Assembly (NCBI GenBank): GCA_020137815.1
Contig: CM035356.1
Location: 7,313,211-7,377,210, forward strand
Length of the DNA: 64,000 nt
Source of the DNA: Hormiphora californensis
Taxonomy: Eukaryota > Ctenophora > Tentaculata > Cydippida > Pleurobrachiidae
Direction of reading: 5' to 3'
Below the pieces are notes generated by a model, which ran no database searches, was not told the origin of the DNA, and was given only the letters and a program-made list of their open reading frames with translations. Both the position numbers and the translations under genes were made by a program. Positions 1 to 9,574 of this stretch are shown in pieces; the stretch's first letter is position 1; every line of letters begins with the position of its first letter.

Positions 1-2344
1 AAGTACAGGAAAAACACCCTCCTTCTTTTATTCACCGTATTCGCAGCAAATCTTGTTTACTACGGGAACATCTTCAGCCTTCCCTACCTGTTCAAGGTAA
101 AATGTTTTAGTATTTTAACGTTAGTAGGCTGAATAGTGAATTGGTGACATGGACACCTAGATGCGAGATCGACGTCGCGTGCGACTGAGATCGATCAGAG
201 CGAGAATAGGTAACAATGGTACCAAAACAGTGAAGGGGGCCGGGACCACTAAGGGGCCACATAGGCCAGGGGACTCCTCAGCTGGTCTCGCGAGTCCGTG
301 TTTAGATACTTTTAATGGGTTAACACTTCCAGTTCCACATCACCAAATACCTTGCCTTGTTCGACCCTCCTTCCCCACGCCCCTTATAAAATAAAACAAA
401 AAGGGTTTGAACAAAACAACAAAAACCACCCCCTATCTCAGGATGAGTATTGTTCTATGGGAAATGTGACGTCACTCAACGTCACCTTCATAGACAAAGA
501 CTGCACCTTTAGTCAGAGAGAACTGCTGGCAACTCTCCAGGTTTGTTTGTCTGTTTGTTTGTTTGTATGTTTGTTTCTTTGTTTCTTTGTTTCTTTGTTT
601 CTTTGTTTCTTTGGTTGTCTGTTTGTTTCCTCTGTTTGTCTGTCTGTCAGATTGTACTTGGAATCTGATTTACTCATATTGAATACTCCTCTCTCCAGGT
701 TTCGGCTGCTGAATTCCTTTCAATACCCCTCTTTGCGTTACTGGTGGAGAAATTGGGGAGGGTAAAAAGCGGCATGTTGCTGGGTAAGTACTAAGTACTG
801 CTGCAGCTCGACCCTCTTTCCGTGAGCGCCACGGAAATGTAAAGGAGGGTTAGAACAAGTGCTCCCGACCATCTCTCTGATTAGAAGTGAGATACTAATT
901 CCTCCAACGCTCAGGTGTTGCAACTGCATTTTTCACCACACTCTGTGTTCCCTGTTTGGGGCTGGTACTATTCCAGGGGGAACTGTTCCTGCAAAGGATG
1001 GTTGTCAATGCCTGGTTACTCCTAGTCTTTATCTACTCCCCCGAACTGTATCCAACCTACATTAGGAGGTAATTGGGGGGTAATTAGGATGTAATAAGGA
1101 GGTAATTAGGAGGTAATCTCTATTATAATTTGGAGATGTCGCGTGATGGTCGTTCGTTCAGTGCGTTTCTACGCGACAGTGCTCCTTCATAAAACACTTT
1201 ATGTGGCCAAAGCTGTGAAGCTGATATTTACATTTTTGGAACTTCCAGTGGAAGTTTGTTAATATTTTCGAATGACTTTTAACATGCCAGTCTCCATAGT
1301 TACCAATTCAGTTGCCATGGCAACCGTGTTATTGACGTTGAAAGGGGTGAAAAGAACCACCCGGCGAAGCCGGGTGGGTTATCAAAAAGCCCTTACTTGA
1401 GGCGCACCCAATGGGTGCGCTAGTCTCTATTATAATTTGGAGATGAACGTCGTGATGGTCGTTCGTTCAGTGCGTTTCTACGCGACAGTGCTCCTTCATA
1501 AAACGCTTCATATGACCAAAGCTGTATAAGCTGTCATTCACACTTTGGAACTTCCAGTGGAAGTTTGTTAATATTTTCGAATGACTTTTAACATGCCAGT
1601 CCCCATAGTTACCAATTCAGTTGCCATGGCAACCGATTTATAGACGTTGAAAGGGGCAAAAAGAACCAACCGGCGAAGCCGGGTGGGTTATCAAAAAGCC
1701 CTTACTTGAGGCGCACCCAATGGGTGCGCTAGTTAGGATATAGTTATGTAGCATGACATAGGACCGTCGGGGTCAAATCGGGATTATTTCGATTAAGTTG
1801 CTCTTCTTTCTTATTGTAATTGTCACAACCAAAACCCCATTTATTTTCATAGCGCTGCCTTTGGTTTGATAATGGTATTCTGTAATCTCGGGGGGATGTT
1901 CTCCTCCCTAATAGTGTATGATGTGGGACTGGACTACAGTTTCAGAGCAATGTTCCTCTTCCTATGTCCCTTTGCAGTTTCGGGGGCAGTGGCAACGTTT
2001 TACTTTAAGTAAGTATCGGGGGCAGTGGCAACGTTTTACTTTAAGTAAGTATCGGGGGCAGTGGCAACGTTTTATTTCAAGTAAGCGTTGATTCTGGTCA
2101 TGGTCCAGTCTATAAATTTTAACCAATAGTATATCTTGAAGTTGTATATCCCGATCCTTGTTAATTATCATACTATTTGTCTCACACTCACTGCCCTCTC
2201 CCAACCACTGCAAACCACTACTGCAGGGACGAGACGAAGGGTATCATATTGACAGACAACAAGGAACGGCCTGACACTGAGATGAAGGAAGTAAAGAAGA
2301 AGGAAGATCCGTGCTGTGGGAGACAACCTGTTTCACCATATTGA
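1..2344 (+). CDS. SVOP/SV2-like major facilitator transporter, 3' part
   Basis: Six exons (1-96, 442-540, 699-783, 915-1068, 1853-2008, 2227-2344) join in frame to 235 residues and a TGA stop; the 5' half lies outside the window. I see alternating hydrophobic membrane segments, the motif YSPELYPTYIRS and, near the C-terminus, DETKG. Both are hallmarks of the SV2/SVOP/SLC22 branch of the major facilitator superfamily, which moves organic solutes across plasma or vesicle membranes. A hydrophilic loop rich in Asn-x-Ser/Thr (exon 2) fits a luminal or extracellular loop. The tail is Lys/Glu-rich and ends CCGRQPVSPY. Introns contain two Helitrons and two short palindromic repeats. The donor of the fifth exon is triplicated and the stop codon lies inside the first unit of a minisatellite. 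Substrate cannot be inferred. Confidence 0.8.
356..414. repeat. Short dispersed palindromic repeat (GTTCGACCCTC family)
   Basis: Left end reads CTTGTTCGACCCTCC and right end AAGGGTTTGAACAAA, an imperfect inverted repeat in a transporter intron. The same ends recur across the window (see findings). It looks like a tiny MITE. Confidence 0.5.
806..859. repeat. Short dispersed palindromic repeat (GTTCGACCCTC family)
   Basis: Starts GCTCGACCCTC and ends GAGGGTTAGAACAAG, with an inner hairpin CCGTGAGCGCCACGG. Second copy of the family, again intronic. Confidence 0.55.
1117..1423 (+). mobile_element. Non-autonomous Helitron, copy 1 of tandem pair
   Basis: The element begins TCTCTATTATAATTTGG and ends with a GC-rich hairpin (GCGCACCCAATGGGTGCGC) overlapping terminal CTAG. 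It is flanked by A on the left. A 5' TC, a 3' hairpin plus CTRR, and insertion between A and T are the diagnostic Helitron features. It also holds an internal hairpin ACCCGGCGAAGCCGGGT. No Rep/helicase coding is present, so it is non-autonomous. It sits in a transporter intron. Confidence 0.82.
1424..1732 (+). mobile_element. Non-autonomous Helitron, copy 2 of tandem pair
   Basis: Starts TCTCTATTA immediately after the CTAG of the previous copy, with no intervening base, and ends CTAG followed by T. The two copies are close to identical apart from small indels and substitutions. The exact head-to-tail junction is what rolling-circle replication would give. Confidence 0.82.
1979..2090 (+). repeat. 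36-bp tandem triplication spanning a 5' splice site
   Basis: The unit contains GGGGGCAGTGGCAACG and the donor TTTAAGTAAGTAT, and recurs at 1981, 2017 and 2053 (period 36; the third copy has diverged to TTTCAAGTAAGC). It includes the last 28 or so bases of the fifth transporter exon plus its GTAAGT donor. Only the first donor keeps the frame open, because each unit carries an in-frame TAA. Confidence 0.85.
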
Positions 2345-2530
2345 GGGAGAGACGTGGGGATGGTGGTGGGAGACAACCTGTTTCACCATATTGAGAGAGA
2401 GACGGGGTGGTGGTGGTGGTGGGAGACAACCTGTTTCCCCGTATTGAGAGAGAGACGGGGTGGTGGTGGTGGTGGGAGACAACCTGTTTCCCCGTATTGA
2501 GAGAGACGGGGTGGTGCTAGTGGTGGTGGG
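2309..2530 (+). repeat. Minisatellite overlapping the transporter stop codon and 3' UTR
   Basis: About four copies of a 50-60 bp unit containing GGGAGACAACCTGTTTC and TATTGAGAGAGA separated by GGT-rich tracts. The first copy encodes the last residues of the transporter and supplies its TGA. Confidence 0.8.
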
Positions 2531-4160
2531 GAGAGGTTGAAGTGAGTAGGTTGAAGTGTGTTAGAGACTCTTGGACTTTTAGAAATTATTATGATGCTGT
2601 TTCATAAACAAATGCAATTAAATTTTAATAAGGAATATAAGAGACAAATGACTTAGTTGTGCGAACCGTTGTTGAGAAGAGAACCGTGTCTCTCAGTCAT
2701 AGGCTAGGAGTTGTCTGAAACTGAAAGGATAGGAGATAGTGATAGAGGTGTGTTTTTGTTTTGCAGTTTGCTATTATTTGATTTTGAATTTGATGTTGAA
2801 TGTTTGCTTTATTTCAGTTATAAAGATTTCAAACTCAGACTATCAATTACTGAATAACTTGACAATGAACGCCATATTGTACAGGATGTCCCACCAGTTT
2901 GTGAGGGCGTACGGCCAGATAACCTGGAAATGTCGGTTTAATACAATGTTTGTAGCGCGCGAAGTTCTTTCAAATAAAGGGCCAAATAGATCCGCGCCGC
3001 GCGCTCAACTGTAGCTATTTTATTTTTTTATTTAAATTTGTCATTTTCCAAGATGGCCGTTTTCACTTGGCATGCGCTGCAGACCCCAAGTGCGCGCGTT
3101 TTCCACGGCTTTGAGGGCCTGTAGCATAGGCCAACGTTTTCACTTTAAAACTTTTTTAATTCTTTTCTACAATTTTCACTAACTGTTAACATGCTAGAAA
3201 ATGCACTTTGGCCATTATGTAAATGTAATATAATCATTTATATATACCACTTTATAGTGTAAAATAATGGAGCACGCACCAACAGCCTACGCTTGACATA
3301 CTCTCTCACTTTCAAAAGTGGTACAGATACAAAACACGAGCATAACAAAACACGAACATACAAACACGAACATAAACACGAACATACAAATCACGAAAAT
3401 ACAAATCACGAACATATACCACGAACATTCAAAACACGATCATAACAGTTACTAGAACATCGGGACAAATAAATAGACCAACAAATCAACCCACCGACAA
3501 ATAAATAGACCAACTAATCAACCCACCGACAGACCACCAAAGTCAAACAAACTGTACAAATAATGCAAACAATAATTAAATAAATTAGCTGTCCTTCAAA
3601 CATGCAGTCCTTGAGAGTATGTATTTCGATACAGAGTTTTTTCGGTGGATATTATTGTCTGGACATACAAGGCATAGTTTTTTATCGAGAAAAACGTTTA
3701 AAACGGAGTGTATGGTCTTCACTCTTCTTTCTTCGGCCTCTCTCAGCCAGTCTGCAACCTCATCTACTCAACTCTACACAAACTCGAAAGGCCAAGATAC
3801 GTTTAAACAAAACACACACAAAGAATCTAAAATACTCTGTCATGGGTGGTCCCTCTACTAAGTCTCAGGTAGATGTAGGAAGGAATGTAGATGTAGGAAG
3901 GAGTGTATAGTAGGTGTAGTAGGACATAGGTATAGTGGGATGGAAGGGAGTGGAAGTCTGGAATTTGGACTAGTGCATAAGCCATTAGGGCGTGGTGGCA
4001 ATGAATACCGAATAGTGATAGGTGAGACAGGACACGGGAACCCAGGAAAGGACCAAGCAAGGGAGGCAGACCATGTGTAGTCCCAACTGAAGCCAGACAA
4101 GAGATAAGCAATTTGGAGAATTAGAAGCTGTAGCCTGGAGGAGGACAAGGATACACTGCA
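2531..4160. other. Intergenic, no supported gene
   Basis: No convincing coding region. Between about 3331 and 3440 a degenerate CACGAACATA-type short tandem repeat is visible, and around 3865-3925 a GATGTAGGAAGGA-like repeat. Short ORFs here match no family I recognise. Confidence 0.5.
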
Positions 4161-4257
4161 CAACTTAATGGAAAAATGTGCCCTGGAAAGGATGAGGGTG
4201 TGCAGGTGCTGGAAAGATGGTGCTGTGCAGACGCCAGACATACCAAAATGACCCAGG

Positions 4258-4347
4258 AAAGCAAGGAAGCAAGTAGAAACCAAGGAAAACCAGTAGTAAC
4301 CATAGGAACCCAGTAGAAACCCAGGAAAACCAGTAGTAGCCATTATA
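4258..4347. repeat. Short tandem repeat near the 3' end of the minus-strand LINE
   Basis: Roughly 40-bp units containing AACCAGTAGTARCCAT and AACCCAGTAGAAACC repeat about two and a half times. It may form part of the LINE 3' tail. Confidence 0.5.
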
Positions 4348-4424
4348 GGAACTCAGAACCCAGGATGTAGAAATAAGAGGGAAACTCAGAAGACAGGTAG
4401 ATTTCAATAACCGACTAACCACTT

Positions 4425-5009
4425 CTAAGAACAACCGAAACTTTCAATGAATAGATGATGTTTCAGGTACTTTTTGAACTCTGCAACAGAGGCTGATTCT
4501 CTTAGGAGTCGTGGTAGACTGTTCCATACGACTGGACCAGCTATAGAGATACCACGTTTAGTAACATTGTGTCGAAGCTTGAGGCTACAGTGTATTTTCT
4601 CTTCCAACAGGGTACTATCGTCGTCCGCTCTTAGTCCAATCTGTTTTCTCTGCCTCATTCCAACATCATCCTTCAAGTATTCTGGAGTCTGACCATGAAC
4701 TACATTGTACATCAAGAGAGCGATTTTATATCGAATCCTCGCATAAATAGGTAAAAAGTGGAGTTCCTTGCTTAGTGCTGTTATTCCCCTTCTCTTCTTC
4801 CAGTTGAATACGTAACGTATGGCCGAGTTCTGCACTTTCTGCAGGCGCTTTAATTGCGATTTGTTAATACTGTAGAGAAGTGAGTTACAAAAGTCAAGTT
4901 TTGAGTGAACGAAAACGTTTACCATCCGGATCCTCGAGTCCTTGTCCATCATTCCCCCTACTCGCCAAAGGTTGTTCAGGTAACCCATACATCCCCGTAC
5001 CACATGCGA
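4425..5009 (-). pseudogene. LINE reverse transcriptase, C-terminal block
   Basis: Encodes the region after the RT catalytic core. It includes SKLDFCNSLLYSI, LQKVQNSAIRYVF and GPVVWNSLPRLLRES, the conserved C-terminal signature of L2/CR1-type elements, and then a stop at the low-coordinate end. The frame runs on from the 8181-8595 block once the nested RTE is ignored. No host function. Confidence 0.85.
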
Positions 5010-8000
5010 GGAGGGTAAAGCTGGGTCAGGTGATTCGGGGCCCTCCGACCTGATGGGAGTCTCGGATCTGGTGTCATTTAATCGCAGAGTTATTTCTGGC
5101 CAACACATCCCTGGTGTGGCCGCTCCGGGTTCTTTTAGTTCCTTTAGTTCTTTTAAGCCAATTAATGCAGTCCGTAATCATTTTCATCTGGCAACTTGGA
5201 ATGTTTTATCTCTACAGTCATCATCCTCTAAGTTGTACGAATTATCAAACGCAGTTTCATCTTTCCAACTTGACGTTTTGCTTCTCACAGAAACGCACTG
5301 GCCTGGTACGGAGGTTATGACCCTGGATAACGGGCATCTTTTTATTAACTCTGGCAGGGCAGATGGTTTGAGGCGGCAAGGTGTTGGGTTGGTGTTATCA
5401 AAATCTGTCAAGAAGTCCTTAATTTCCTACAGTCCCTTCTCTGAGCGCATCATGGCAGCCCGACTGCACACCAAACATGTTAATATCTCCCTTGTTATTG
5501 CATATGCTCCAACCAATGATAAGGATGACGCGGTCAAGGAGGAGTTCTACAACCAGTTATCATCGGTTTTGGATAGGCTTCCTCGGCAGGACGTGGTCTT
5601 CTTGGGCGGGGATTTCAACGCGAGGGTTGGTGGCGGGCACTCTCTCCACCAAGTTTCTAATGACAACGGTGAGCGGTTGGAGGATTTGTGTGGGATTCAT
5701 CAGTTGTCTATTGGTGGGAAGATGTTCCCTCATAGGGATCACCACAAGGGAACCTGGAGATCTCCTGACGGTACCACTGTGACGCAGATAGACCATCTGT
5801 GTGTCGGCAACAAGTGGCGAAGTTCTCTGTTGGATGTTAGGGTCCTAAGGAGTGCAGACATCGGGTCTGATCACTACCTGGTTCGGGGTAAGGTTAGGAT
5901 CCGGCTGAGTGCAGCTAAGAACTGTAGGAAACCGGTCAGGGAGGTTCCAGCTATAGAGAATCTCAGGAAGGGGTGTGATGAGACACGCACGGAATACAAT
6001 GTCTCTCTCCGGAACAGGTTTGAATCTCTGGAGCCTGAGGAAAGTCTGGAGGGTCAGTGGCGGCAACTTAAGGAGGTAATCGGTGAGGTGTCACTGGAGG
6101 TCCTGGGAGCGCGGCCGAAACGGATTCGTCAGCAGCACTTGTCTCTGGAGACTCGAGACCTCATCGCCCAGCGTGCTGAGCTGAAGAAGAATGATCCCGA
6201 GGGTGGATCTGAGTACTCTAGGCTTAATAAGTTGGTCAAGAAAGCAGCACGGGTGGACGATGAAAGGTGGGCGGATAGTTTGGCGTCTGATCTGGAGGAT
6301 GCTGCGGTGCACGGGCGGCAGAGGGAACTTTGGCAGCACATGAAAGATCTGTCAGGTGTGAGGAAACGCGGCGGTACTGCTGTTCGTGATAGGAACGGTG
6401 AACTCATCGCTGATCCTGTTCAACAGCGGGAGCGCTGGGCGGAGCACTTCTCTGAGCTGCTAAACCCCCCTGTAACTACATCACAGCTCTCGGATCTGGA
6501 TGGTCTGGAGGTGGACCCGTGCTTTGAGGATCTTGGTGAGGATGATCCTCCGCCTTCTCGTGGAGAAGTTTTAGTGGCACTGAACAGGCTCAAAAACCAT
6601 AAGAGTCCTGGCGTTGATGGGATCTCGAACGAACAGCTACGGTATGGCTCGTCCGGTCTTGTTGGCCCCCTTGTGGATCTGTTTGGTGGAGTCTGGAGGG
6701 AGGAGAAGGTCCCGGAGGAGTGGTTAAAGGGTGTCATCTCGGTGATTCCCAAGAAGGGTGACGCCAGTGTGTGCTCAAATAATAGGGGCATCACTCTGCG
6801 ATCTACCACTTCCAAGCTGTTCCAGATAATTATGCTGAACAGGTTGTCTTCTGGTCTTGAATTGGCACTTCGAGAGAATCAGTGTGGATTCAGACGTAAC
6901 CGGTCTTGTGTGGATCAGATTTATTCCCTCCGTACCATCATCCATCAGTGTATAGAATATAATGTACCGTTGTATATAAACTTTATTGACTTCAAATCAG
7001 CATTCGATTGTATTAACAGGGATTTTATCTGGGCCGCATTTCGCCATTATGGTCTTCCAGAGAAGTATGTCCGGATAATTCGAGCATTCTTCGACGGTAC
7101 TATGAGTGCAGTGAAACATGACGGGGAGCTCTCCGGCTGGTTCAGTGTCCTCAGTGGTACCGGTCAGGGCGACATTCAGGGTCCACCAGTCTTCAACATC
7201 GTGATTAACTGGGCGGCTCAGCTTGCTGAGTCCAACAAGACTGTCTCCAGGGGTCTCACTCTTCACGGCGCTGAGAGTGATGAGGGTGGGGAGTGGATCA
7301 TGGATCTCGACTATGCTGATGACATGGCTGTAATGGATGATACTGAGGAAGGGCTCCAGGAGTCAACAGATTTGCTGGTAAAATACGCAGGGTACGCTGG
7401 TCTGAAGATTAATGCGAAGAAGACCAAAGTTGTGGCTTTTTCAAAGGGTCTTAGCCAGCGCCCATTTTCAGAGGTGGATACGGTCGGCATCTCTGTGGAG
7501 GGTAATCCGGTTGAGCAGGTTTCCAGTTTTACCTATCTCGGATCGGCGTTGTCCTCTGACGGTACCATCGACAAGGAGCTTGGTATCAGGATAGGGAAGG
7601 CTTACAGTGCATTCAGTATGCTTTGTAGGATCTGGTACAACCGTAACATCAGGACCTGTACCAAGATCAGGATATACAGAGCTGCTGTTCTGACAGTTCT
7701 TCTCTATGGTTGTGAGGCCTGGACAACTACTCAGGTCCAAGATCGCCGGGTGGAGGCGTTCCACCAACGGTGCCTGCGTAGAATCCTGAGAATACAGTGG
7801 TTTAGGAGAGTATCTAACAGGGAGGTACTGGAGAGGGCGGGGATAGAACCAATCTCGAAGTTCATTGGCAATGGGAGACTCCGCTGGTTTGGACACCTGA
7901 TTAGAATGCCTGAGGGTAGGGTGCCCAACAAACTCTACCACTGGGTGCCTAGTCATGGGAGACGTTCCAGAGGAAGACCGCGTAAAACCTGGTCCTCCTG

Positions 8001-8167
8001 TGTGCTGAATGATTATCGAGACGCTACGGGTCAATCCCAGTCTCTCCGTGCAATTACTAACACTGCAGAGAACAGAAATGAGTGGAGACAGCTCACGTCA
8101 TTACGAGCGAGGATACTTGGAGCCGGCCACTCGAATGATTGAGGAGACCGTACCAAGTATCAAGTAA
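5010..8167 (+). mobile_element. RTE-type LINE, apparently full length
   Basis: The inserted element is bounded by a perfect 13-bp target-site duplication GTACCACATGCGA (4997-5009 and 8168-8180). It is about 3.16 kb, has almost no 5' UTR, one long ORF and a very short 3' tail ending CAAGTATCAAGTAA. That compact single-ORF layout is typical of the RTE clade. Confidence 0.92.
5053..8142 (+). CDS. RTE endonuclease-reverse transcriptase, intact ORF
   Basis: A 1029-residue open frame with no interruption. Residues about 45-275 form an APE-type endonuclease: ATWNVLSL, LLTETHWPG, GGDFNARVG and the terminal SDHYLV. Residues about 480-800 form the reverse transcriptase: FIDFKSAFD (motif A), LSGTGQGDIQGPPVFN (motif B) and LDYADDMAVM (catalytic YADD). 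A C-terminal region with LYGCEAWTT and RWFGHLIRMPEGR matches the usual RTE tail. The frame is also open upstream to the 5' junction, so the start could be earlier. Integrity plus the perfect target duplication suggest recent activity. It belongs to the retrotransposon, not to the host. Confidence 0.93.
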   Translation: MGVSDLVSFNRRVISGQHIPGVAAPGSFSSFSSFKPINAVRNHFHLATWNVLSLQSSSSKLYELSNAVSSFQLDVLLLTETHWPGTEVMTLDNGHLFINSGRADGLRRQGVGLVLSKSVKKSLISYSPFSERIMAARLHTKHVNISLVIAYAPTNDKDDAVKEEFYNQLSSVLDRLPRQDVVFLGGDFNARVGGGHSLHQVSNDNGERLEDLCGIHQLSIGGKMFPHRDHHKGTWRSPDGTTVTQIDHLCVGNKWRSSLLDVRVLRSADIGSDHYLVRGKVRIRLSAAKNCRKPVREVPAIENLRKGCDETRTEYNVSLRNRFESLEPEESLEGQWRQLKEVIGEVSLEVLGARPKRIRQQHLSLETRDLIAQRAELKKNDPEGGSEYSRLNKLVKKAARVDDERWADSLASDLEDAAVHGRQRELWQHMKDLSGVRKRGGTAVRDRNGELIADPVQQRERWAEHFSELLNPPVTTSQLSDLDGLEVDPCFEDLGEDDPPPSRGEVLVALNRLKNHKSPGVDGISNEQLRYGSSGLVGPLVDLFGGVWREEKVPEEWLKGVISVIPKKGDASVCSNNRGITLRSTTSKLFQIIMLNRLSSGLELALRENQCGFRRNRSCVDQIYSLRTIIHQCIEYNVPLYINFIDFKSAFDCINRDFIWAAFRHYGLPEKYVRIIRAFFDGTMSAVKHDGELSGWFSVLSGTGQGDIQGPPVFNIVINWAAQLAESNKTVSRGLTLHGAESDEGGEWIMDLDYADDMAVMDDTEEGLQESTDLLVKYAGYAGLKINAKKTKVVAFSKGLSQRPFSEVDTVGISVEGNPVEQVSSFTYLGSALSSDGTIDKELGIRIGKAYSAFSMLCRIWYNRNIRTCTKIRIYRAAVLTVLLYGCEAWTTTQVQDRRVEAFHQRCLRRILRIQWFRRVSNREVLERAGIEPISKFIGNGRLRWFGHLIRMPEGRVPNKLYHWVPSHGRRSRGRPRKTWSSCVLNDYRDATGQSQSLRAITNTAENRNEWRQLTSLRARILGAGHSND

Positions 8168-8180
8168 GTACCACATGCGA

Positions 8181-8595
8181 AACATGCTTATCCATTTTCA
8201 ATTTGTCGTCGAATATAACGCCAAGGTTCCTTGCATATGATGAGGCCTCAACCACTTGATCGAAGAGCTGTATTTCCTTTGGATTGTCACCACGGTCATG
8301 TATTGATTTTATGATCATAACCTCAGTCTTTCCAGCGTTTAACTTCAGCCGGTTTCGAGCCATCCACTTCTGGATATCCGCTAAGCAGACATTGAGTTTA
8401 GCTTCGGTTGCACTGAAATCCTGGGTTTTGAAGGAGCAATATAATTGGGAATCATCGGCATAAAGATGTATCGTCATACCGTGGTTCCTAGCAATTTGCT
8501 CCAACTCTTTGGTGTAGAGAATGAACAAAATTGGCCCAAGAATACTCCCCTGGGGTACCCCTATCTTTACAGCACGCTCTGTTGATGTCACATTT
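8181..8595 (-). pseudogene. LINE reverse transcriptase, catalytic YADD block
   Basis: Contains IGVPQGSILGPILF (RT motif B) and IHLYADDSQLYC (motif C, catalytic aspartates). It continues to KLKMDKHVSHVV, where the RTE insertion cuts the frame. The high-coordinate end is cut by the foldback element. Confidence 0.88.
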
Positions 8596-9574
8596 CCAGA
8601 GGGGGGGGTCCGGGGGTATAAAAAGTCACTTTCGGTATCTGGTCCGGCTCGAAGAGCCGGACCAGATGACATACTCGGAATCGATTTTGCGCGCGCTGTT
8701 AGGGAGAAAATTGAGGTTAACTTTTAGCCCAAAATCAATGTTAACCTCTCTAATTCTTAGAGATCAGGTATTGAAACAATAAAAACTGTTCTAAAAGTAA
8801 GGTATCACTAAGGAGAGCATGTGTGAGCAATTTTATGGTGCTATACCTGGTAGTTCTTTAAATTTAGAGGTTAACATATTTCACCAAAAAGTAGCCTTTT
8901 GGTGAATAACTTGGAACATTTTTACGAATCGCCACTACATTCAGCTCATAAACGGCTAAGAGTTGGGCCTTGAAATTTGGCAGGCATGATCCTTAGATAA
9001 TAAACTGTGCTTTGAGTGTAACGATTTTTTATTGGAGCCTCCGTTCCCAAGATATTGAGGTTAACGTCTAAAAAATATCAGATGTGGAATATGTTAACCT
9101 CAATATCTTGGGAACGGAAGCCTCAATCAAAAATCGTTACACTCAAAGCACAGTTTATTATCTAAGGATCATGCCTGCCAAATTTCAAGACCCAACTCTT
9201 AGCCGTTTATGAGCTGAATGTAGTGGCGATTTGAAAAGTAAGGTGTGAAAAAAGACCAAAAAGGTTGTTTTTTGGGCGATAAGTTAACCTCAAATATCCG
9301 AACAACTATATGGCTTAGACCTCTGAAACTTTAAACATTTGGTCTCCTTGATCAGATCTATCGATTGGTACCATTTTTATCTGTGAAGGCGACATAAATA
9401 CAAGATTTTTGAGGTTAACTTACATTTTCGGTCAAAAGTTAACCTCAAAAAACAAAGCTTCCTGATACACTTGGTGCGCAGCTAACCTACCCAAAAGTTT
9501 CCTACCACCGAGTTACATCATATATGTGAACCTCAGAAAAGTACATTTTTTGACCCTCGGACCCCCCCCTCTGG
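8596..9574. mobile_element. Foldback/TIR element inserted in the LINE
   Basis: The ends are inverted copies of CCAGAGGGGGGGGTCC (8596 onward, and the complement ending 9574). Inside, 8927-9065 and 9093-9231 are near-perfect 139-bp inverted arms around a 27-bp spacer, and 8636-8670 is another palindrome (TCTGGTCCGGCTC/GAGCCGGACCAGA). The motif GAGGTTAAC recurs in both orientations throughout. No coding capacity. The target duplication is unclear. Confidence 0.8.

Noticed and set aside
2739..3014. 91-residue plus-strand ORF
   Set aside because: No family resemblance, no neighbouring exons and A/T-rich low-complexity start.
3827..4434. Several overlapping minus-strand ORFs
   Set aside because: They come from short tandem repeats and the LINE 3' region; no protein features.
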